This document shows, piece after piece, positions 56,550 to 64,000 of a DNA stretch of 64,000 nucleotides (the first letter of the stretch is position 1; every line of letters begins with the position of its first letter). The position numbers and the translations under genes are program-made. Under the pieces are notes generated by a model. The model saw only the letters and a program-made list of their open reading frames with translations. It was not told the origin of the DNA and did no database searches. This DNA comes from Biomphalaria glabrata (lineage: Eukaryota > Mollusca > Gastropoda > Planorbidae): NCBI RefSeq assembly GCF_947242115.1, contig NC_074711.1:31378602-31442601 (forward strand), written 5' to 3'.

Positions 56550-57270
56550 CAACTCTTATTGTGTGCCTACAGCTCTTTAGCCACTGATGCCAGTGGCTTA
56601 GTCACGTCTACCCAGCAGACCATATCGATCTGTGACCAGTCCAAATTAGTTTTCCACACACAGCACTGAACATGAGCCATGCGTGTACACCTCCACAGAT
56701 CGTCTCACACTCGTTCTCGAAAAGGCAATATATCGATGTTAGCGGTGCCTCGCCAAGGTCATTAAAAATATATACACTGATATCAACACTATGTGACCTG
56801 CACATTAAAAATAAAACCGGACCCAGATTTATATTACAGAATGGATGACAATAATTTAGTAAACTAAAGCTATTTATATTGGAGCCATTAGAAGTAGGTT
56901 GGCGGTGAACTTATTGATTCTACATAAATCCATCCCTGATTTCAAATTCTATTGTAATAGCCTAGTCTAAATGTATGCAGACAAAAATTATAAAAAAAAA
57001 ACAACAACGCTAAGGGTGTAGCCAACAAAAAATCTTATATTTTGTTTAGGGCTTAGAACGTGAAAGAGAGAGGTAGTGTCAGGTAAACGTAACACGGTTA
57101 TCCTTCTTATTCCCTGGCACACCGTCAGTGTGAGAGAGTGAGTGTGTGTGTGGGAGTGCAGTGTTTCAAATTTAAATGACAACGCGCTTAACGGTATCGC
57201 AAGGCCTACTTTCGTTGTTTTGATCTGGCGTTGGCAGTTTTTTTTTTTTTCTTGTTTCAAAAACTCGAGG
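56550..57270 (+). promoter_or_regulatory. Upstream region of TM6SF-C
   Basis: Moderately AT-rich sequence before the C start codon. No other gene recognised. It contains a (GT)n/(GAGT)n patch at 57128-57150 and a T run at 57238-57251 just before the start. Presumably holds the promoter and 5' untranslated region; no element assigned. Confidence 0.3.
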
Positions 57271-59697
57271 ATGACCAAGCTGATAACAATTGGTGTTGTC
57301 ATACTGTCACTCACTTCGTGGCCGCTGCTGTTTGCACTCAGCCAGTTGAGTTGTATGAAGAATGAACGCAATGTTTTTATCGCCGCTACAAGCTGCATCT
57401 TGGCAGCATTTGTGGGAACATTTTTGTTGTTTAGACGATACTACAGAAACATTGACCCAGTTATGTACGGTAAGTTTTATGTCTAGTGGTGATTTAAAAG
57501 AATATGATATCTAGACTAGTAGATATAGATCTAGATCTACATCTATAATGTCTATATACATAGTTTTTGATGACGTATTTAGTTACTTGTTTACAAATAA
57601 CACTGGACTATAAAACTTCGCTGGCGAGACCAAGAGATGGGTCACTCGTTAGGAATCTAAACACAGACGGCGTGCATGACCTACTTTTCATAGTTCATTT
57701 TTTTTTAAATATAGTCTAGTAAAGTCACTTAAGTCGTAAAGTGCTGATCTCCCTAGCTTAGATTAGGAAGGTCAGCTAAAAAAATGTAGCCATGCAGAGA
57801 TTATGACTATGACTATGTTTCATTCAGCTAAATTAATTTAAATGCCACAGATGGAAACATCAAATAGACCCTTAATCCTTAAACATAGATTATATAGATC
57901 TAGATAGTCTAGTAAACCATAGAAATAGAGACAGATCTAGATATAAATAGATTATAATCTTATCTTATAAAATACAGACGTTACTTTATAATCATAATCT
58001 AGAAGAGTCTAAGTCTAGACTCTAGACTATGTCAGTAGCCTATATTTAAACGAAAACAACAAATTGTTACAAATGTGTGACTGAAGACAACTTAACAGAT
58101 TCAGATGGTCAGCCTACCTGCCTACATTCTACATAGTCATTAGATATCTAGAGACTAGAGACTCTAGATTTAGATTCTACTTCAGATCTTGATCTTCATA
58201 TTAGCTGGAAGACTAATCTCTTGTACTTAGTTATTAGTTCTAACTTTGAACTAGGGGATGAATGCAAGTGTTGAAATGTAAACTATTAAATAATAATAAT
58301 TAAAAAAAAAAAGCTTTTCTATTTTTATTTTGTCCTGTTTATTTTTTCACTTTACTTTGTTTACTCATAGAATCTAGTTCTAGTTTCTAGACCAGGTTTT
58401 TAGCAGAGATAAAAATTAGTTTTTTTTCTTTTAAAATCCCAAAAGAAGCACAGATATTTGTTGTAAAATTAGGCCTTCATCAGATAGAGACAATAAAGCC
58501 TAGTACAGCTTCTGAAAATTTGATTGGTGTGCAGTATTAACATTTCTCTCCTCATCCTGATCAAATCTTCAAAAAAAAAATCCCTTATATCTGTCTTTTT
58601 CTACTTGGTTTACCATGTGATACCCAAAGTGGTAAAGCATAATATAGGTCTACATAAAAAAAATGGATTAACAATAAAACACCTTGTGTGTCATGGAATC
58701 TAGATATATAAAAGAGAACTTACTTAATTAGGAACACAATTAATAAGACTTAATAATATAATTAATAAATAGGGCCTATAATATGTAATTAAAGTATACA
58801 CTTTAAATTTTAAAATATTGTACATATATGATTCCACCTTTAATATATTGTAATATATATCATTTACTTTCACAGTTTTCAGCATCTTCTGTTTTGATGC
58901 TGTGAGCGGACTTGGCAATATCCTTGAAGTAGATGGTTATTTTCAATTACAGTCCACCAATTGGACACAGATTGATCCTTATCTGAAGACAGCTCATGGC
59001 ACTGTTTCTTTGTATTGGAATGGCATTGTTCACTTCCTGCTTTGTCTTCTGGCCATATACCTATACACTCAAAGGTAAACACAAAGAATAGATACTGTGA
59101 TTTATACAAAGAGACAGAAACCATTGACATCAGATTTCAAACTGTTAAGCAAGATATTATAATGAATACAGAAAAAGCAACAAATCATTTAGTGTGCAAT
59201 ATTTTAACTTTGTGCCAAATGTACAACCATTCAGCTTAAAATGCATTTATTAATAAATAGATTATTTCTTTCTTAACAATAATGATGATACAGCGTTCAG
59301 CTACCTATCTTTTTTTAAACAATTTAAACCTATTGAGACTAACAGGTCTCTTTCTTTTTTCTCTTGTACCTTGTGCAATTGTTTTTAGAAATGTATAACA
59401 ATTCATTTTCAAAGGGAGATTTAGGAATAGATGGAACAGAGCAATGGCTGGTGTCATTTGTTCGCTTCCTACTCACCCTAATGGTTGGGGAATGGTTTTT
59501 AAAATTTTATATTTTAAAATGTATCAATAAAACTGATAAACACTTACAAATAATCTTTAAGTTACATTTGTAATCATTTGATTAACTGACCAATTCTCTC
59601 TATGCATATTGCAGGTATAGTCATCGTGAGGTCAGTTTGTATTGGGCTGGCTCTTTACTAAACAACATGATTGTTCTTCTACCTGTTTATCTGATTG
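57271..59697 (+). CDS. TM6SF family protein C, exons 1-3 visible (partial)
   Basis: Exons 57271-57469, 58876-59074 and 59615-59697, all GT-AG, with the same phases as A and B (1, 2, 1) and similar lengths (199, 199, 83). Start MTKLITIGVVILSLTSWPLL; then ILEVDGYFQ...DPYLKTAHGTVSLYWNGIVHF in the EXPERA 1 position; then YSHREVSLYWAGSLLNNMIV. It is clearly the same family (LEVDGY, TAHG, YWNG, LYWAGS) but lacks the EGEPY motif of A and B, having a longer N/T/Q-rich stretch there. Exons 4-8 are not in the window. An LTR retrotransposon at 60011 sits in what must be intron 3, so I cannot tell whether the gene is complete. Confidence 0.85.
57475..58870. other. TM6SF-C intron 1
   Basis: AT-rich with many TCTAGA/AGATCT words (57505-57545, 57890-58025) and a short LINE-tail piece at 57958-57985 (TTATCTTATAAAATACAGAC). 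No exon or complete mobile element seen. Confidence 0.4.
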
Positions 59698-60010
59698 GTA
59701 ATTTGACTTGTGTTTACAATTAGATTTACTATTGATAGGAATGATATCTTCATATCTTGTTCCGAATTGTACTCCAGTGCTATTGTAACATCTCTGGCAT
59801 TTTGCGAGCTATGCTTTGAGATTGCTAAAATAATGGTAATGTTTCCAAATCCCAGTTTCTGCCATTTTTCTCTACCCAGTAAGATGCTTGTCTAATTACA
59901 AGCTTTTAGACATAGAAATAGTAAATATGGAAGCTCGTGCATTTCCACCCCACCACCCCAAGCTTCTTTTTTGCTTACTTTAATGAATTTTTTTCTCTTA
60001 TTATATTATA

Positions 60011-60197
60011 TGGAGTGATCGTTAAATGAACTTGTGTGTTACCCGTGCTTGTAATCGTGCTAGTATTTGTAATCGTGTTCGCATTATCGTAGTCTGTGAA
60101 TCGTGACCAGTCTGTACTGTGTTATTGTGTCTATCAGTCGTGTTTTATTGAAATAAAGCCTTGTTTCTAAGGTTATGAATTGACTTAGTATATTACA
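60011..60197 (+). repeat. 5' LTR of the Ty3/gypsy element
   Basis: TG...CA-ended repeat of about 187 bp; its first 45 bp recur at 63956-64000. It holds a GAAATAAAG polyadenylation-like site at about 60150. The right boundary is inferred from the terminal CA and is less certain than the left. Confidence 0.75.
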
Positions 60198-63100
60198 ATT
60201 TATTTCAATAAAACCATTCTTAAATGGACAAGTTTTTGCGTCCCAATAGACTGGATGCTGATCCTAGTTCAACTAATGCTTCAGTTACATGGAAACATTG
60301 GATTTCTTGTTTTGACAGATTCGCAACGAAGGTAGGGGCTAGTGAAAGCGAACAGTTTGACCTGCTATGCAACTTTGTGTCTCCATCCTTATATCAGTAT
60401 ATTTCTACCTGTTCTAAATACTCAGAAGCAAAATCTATTCTTGAGAATTTATTTGTGAAGGCCCCTAATGAAACATTGGCCAGACATTTGCTTGCAACTT
60501 GCAAACAAGAAGTCGATCAAAGTCTTGATCAATTTGTACACAAGCTGAGAGTGATGGCCAGAGATTGTCAGTTCCGAGCTGTCAGTGCTGACAAAAATGA
60601 AGAGGACGCCATTCGTGATGCCTTTGTTAGCGGCATGCGTTCGAGTGTAATTAGACAGAGGCTACTTGAGAAAAGATCCCTTGACTTGAAAATGGCTTTA
60701 GATATTGCCAAGACACTCGACATGGCCCAAAAAGAATCCAGTTCGTTTAGCAATCCTTCTCAATTGGTTGAGTCATCTCTTTCGTCATCGGCAATCTCAA
60801 CCGAAGAAATGGTGGACTCAGAAACAATCGCAACAGTGAATACTAAATGTTTCTTTTGCGGAGGTAGTCGGCATCTCAGAGCGAAATGCCCTGCCAAAGA
60901 CTGCATGTGTCATTCGTGCGGGAAAAATGGACATTTTTCGAAGGTTTGCAGGTCTCGCAACACTCCTATAACCAAAACAAAAGTCAAAACATCTCCTAGC
61001 CACGAGATTAAAAGACAATCTTGTAAAGATTGTAGCTGCATTAAGGACTCTACACATTTAACATCACTAATTGCTACTTCGTCTGTACCTGGTTTAACTA
61101 AATCAACAGTACACATCTCTGTAAATGGCATGAGCCTAAAAGCCCTAATTGATACAGGTAGCAGAGAAAGCTACATTTCTTCAAACATACCAAGAGAGTA
61201 CGATTGGTCAGTGACACGTTCAAAGCACAAAATTTCTATGGCGTCATCTCAACTGTCAAGCGTCACAAGAGGCCACATGTTTGCATCGCTAAAATACAAA
61301 GGGGAAGTTTACAATCAATTCAAACTTTCGTTACTAGATGAACTTTGCACTGATGTAGTTCTTGGGTTAGATTTCCTCACATTACACAAAGAACTGATAA
61401 TTCCATTCAACGGTGGTCGACCTGCATTTCATGTTTGCTCGCTCAAGGCTGTTAAGGTAGAGGCACCACAATTGTTTGCAAATTTATCCCATGATTGCAG
61501 ACCTATTGCTACTAAATCTCGTCGTTACTCCTTCCAAGACACACAATTTATTAGAGCTGAAGTTGAGAAATTGATACGAAACGGTATCATTGAACCTTCC
61601 AAATCACCTTGGAGAGCTCAAGTCCTTGTCACGACCAATGAGAGGCACAAAAAGCGAATGGTCGTTGATTATAGCCAAACTATAAATAGATTTACTTACC
61701 TGGACGCTTACCCCATGCCTAGAGTGGATGAAATGGTGGAGAAAATTTCCAGGTATGAAATCTTTAGCACATTGGATCTGGAGAGTGCTTATCACCAAAT
61801 ACCTATCCAACAGAGCGAAAAGAAATACACAGCCTTCGAAGCTTGTGGTAAACTCTACCAGTTTTGCAGAATACCCTTTGGGGTCACTAACGGTGTAGCT
61901 TGCTTCCAGAAAACCATAGACACTATTATAGAAAAAGAAAAGTTGTCTGACACGTTTGCCTATGTCGACAATGTAACAATATGTGGTAAAGATGTAGACT
62001 CCCATAACAAAAATCTGTTGCATTTTCAGAAGGTAGCTCTGGAATACGGAATAACTTTCAACGAAAGTAAAAGTGTATTTGCTACTAAGAAGGTAAAGCT
62101 GCTTGGATATGAAATATCAAAAGGGCATTTGAAGCCGGACCCTGATAGATTTCAAGCTCTGCGAGATTTGCCACCTCCAAAAGATCTGAAGTCTCAGAAA
62201 AGGATTGTAGGACTTTTGGCATATTATGCTCACTGGATACCAAATTTCTCCGACAAAATGTATCCTATAATGAAAAATCTAATTTTTCCTGTACCTACAG
62301 AAGTAAAAACAGCATTGGAAGACTTGAAAGAAGAATTGCAGAAAGCAGCAATTTTCACCATAAAGTATGACCATCCTCTAATTGTGGAAACTGACGCTTC
62401 TGACATCGCAGTAGCTGCCACTTTAAATCAGGATGGAAGACCTATTGCATTCTTCTCTAGAACTCTTTCAGCTAGTGAAAGGCATCAATCTGCCATAGAG
62501 AAAGAAGCAACTGCAATAATTGAAGCTATACGCAAATGGAAGCATTATTTGTGTGGCAATCATTTTACCCTTATTACGGACCAGCGGTCTATTTCATACA
62601 TATTTAAAGACACTCATGACAAGAAAATTAAAAACGATAAGATACAAAGGTGGAAATTGGAACTAGCAAGCTTCAAGTTTGATATACAGTTTAGACCTGG
62701 GAACGCCAACACAGCAGCAGACACCTTGTCTAGAGGGCACTGTTCAACCATGACGAAACAAAGTAGCCTGAAGACGTACCATGACTACCTGTGTCATCCA
62801 GGTGTCACTAGACTTCTACATTATGTCAGGTCAAAGAACTTACCCTTCTCGGTTGAAGAGGTCAGGCAGACCATTCAACAATGCAGAACCTGCAATAGAA
62901 TTAAACCGCAATTCTATAAGGAATTTGCAGGTACGCTCATCAAGGCCACACAGCCGTTTGAAAGAATAAGTGTTGACTTTAAAGGTCCTTTGCCATCAGC
63001 TACTCGCAACAAGTACTTGTTAACAATGATTGACGAATATTCGCGGTTTCCATTCGCTTTTCCCTGTCCTGATATGACATCTAAGACAGTAATAAAGTGC

Positions 63101-64000
63101 TTCGACCAGTTATTTTTCCTCTTTGGAACACCCAGTTACATCCACTCTGATCGTGGCACATCATTTATGTCCACAGAAACTACAGAATATCTACATTCTA
63201 AGGGCATAGCCACTAGCAGGACAACGCCCTATAACGCAAAAGGAAATGGGCAAATAGAAAAGCTGAATAAAACATTGTGGCAGGCTATTTTATTAGCATT
63301 GGACTCAGGGAAGTTGGAACTATCACAGTGGGAATCTGTGTTGCCCCAGGCACTTCACTCCATTCGATCATTACTGTGTACTTCTACTAATGAAACTCCA
63401 CACGAACGGATCTTCAAATTCAATAGAAGATCGCCAACGGGAACATCCTTGCCTACTTGGCTACAGAACCCAGGCAAAGTATTACTAAAATCACCTGTAA
63501 GATCTTCAAAATTTGACCCATTGGTACAAGAGGTTGAACTTATTAGCTGCAACCCACAGTACGCCCATATACGATTTCCAAATGGCCGGGAGGAGACAGT
63601 GTCGCTTAGGCACCTGGCGCCGAAGGAAAGTTCCACGAACGACTATTTCGAACCAGAGAACGGTATTCTGCCTCAAGAGGTCGGTGACTCTTTGGATCTC
63701 TCACCAGGGAGTCGCTACGTGCCTGAAACTATCAGTAATTCACAGAATCCCACCCCAATGATGTACAACCAGCCAGAAGTCATCAGTGACTCACAGGGGA
63801 GCCACCCAATGCCAGAGGCCAATATTGACTCGAGTCCCGTACAGGACAGTTACGACTTGCAAGGAGAAAAGTCTACGCCAGAGATACCTCCGGATCCTTC
63901 CCTTCATACGCATGGTTATAACCTAAGACCCAGAAAGAAATAAAGGAGGGGTGAATGGAGTGATCGTTAAATGAACTTGTGTGTTACCCGTGCATGTAAT
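60011..64000 (+). mobile_element. Ty3/gypsy LTR retrotransposon, apparently whole, young
   Basis: The 5' LTR runs from 60011 (TGGAGTGATCG) to about 60197 (TATTACA). The 3' LTR begins at 63956 after a purine-rich tract and continues past the window edge. Only about 45 bp of it are visible; they differ from the 5' LTR at about one position, so the insertion looks recent. Between the LTRs one long frame (60224-63943, 1239 codons) carries, in order: a gag-like capsid region, two zinc knuckles (about 60845-60950), an aspartic protease region (about 61130-61200), reverse transcriptase (about 61540-62110), RNase H (about 62380-62620) and integrase (about 62780-63450). No breaks are visible in the frame. 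Gag and Pol are fused in one frame. No envelope gene. It lies in intron 3 of TM6SF-C, same orientation. Confidence 0.93.

Noticed and set aside
60568-62023. Minus-strand open frames under the gypsy element
   Set aside because: Antisense shadows of the long retrotransposon frame.

Overview
The window is AT-rich, intron-rich animal DNA dominated by repeats. tRNA-derived SINEs, RTE- and CR1/L2-like LINE tails, hAT transposons with their MITEs, Ty3/gypsy elements and long minisatellites fill most of it. Repeat style and gene content suggest a mollusc, most likely a freshwater pulmonate snail. This is inference; no species marker is visible.

Layout. 1-3090: LINE tail, microsatellites and a doubtful exon. 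3092-18778 (minus strand): a five-exon gene for an 824-residue type I membrane protein. It has a signal peptide, a short cysteine-bearing ectodomain, a very long Ser/Thr-rich mucin-like stalk, one membrane helix and a short tail. Its exon phases fit without adjustment. Intron 1 (about 9.7 kb) holds a 30-bp satellite, a 29-bp satellite, a broken Ty3/gypsy element and hAT MITEs. 18850-32200: no convincing gene. It holds a 922-bp TIR element, tRNA-like SINE pieces, LINE tails, two related LINE/minisatellite composites and a poly-T-rich array.

32286 to the right edge (plus strand): three tandem genes of the TM6SF family (transmembrane 6 superfamily, EXPERA domains), here called A, B and C. A (378 residues) and B (379) are complete with eight exons each; exons 1-7 have identical lengths, and both proteins end in a KKXX-type ER-retrieval signal. 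B is stretched over about 12.4 kb by a Charlie-like hAT, a solo LTR, MITEs, SINEs and a 2.8-kb hAT that contains a gypsy remnant and another MITE. B also has a GC-AG intron. C is the most diverged; only exons 1-3 are visible. A young, apparently whole Ty3/gypsy retrotransposon (60011 to the edge) lies after its exon 3.

How the genes work. TM6SF proteins act in the ER/Golgi in lipid handling (known for vertebrate TM6SF2), so the cluster is probably a local expansion of a lipid-related ER membrane protein. The mucin-like protein is probably a cell-surface molecule of unknown role. Nothing links the two functionally. The strongest leads are the TM6SF triplication, the B-gene GC-AG intron beside a competing GT donor, the five-exon mucin-like gene, and the full-size hAT that matches three short MITEs elsewhere in the window.
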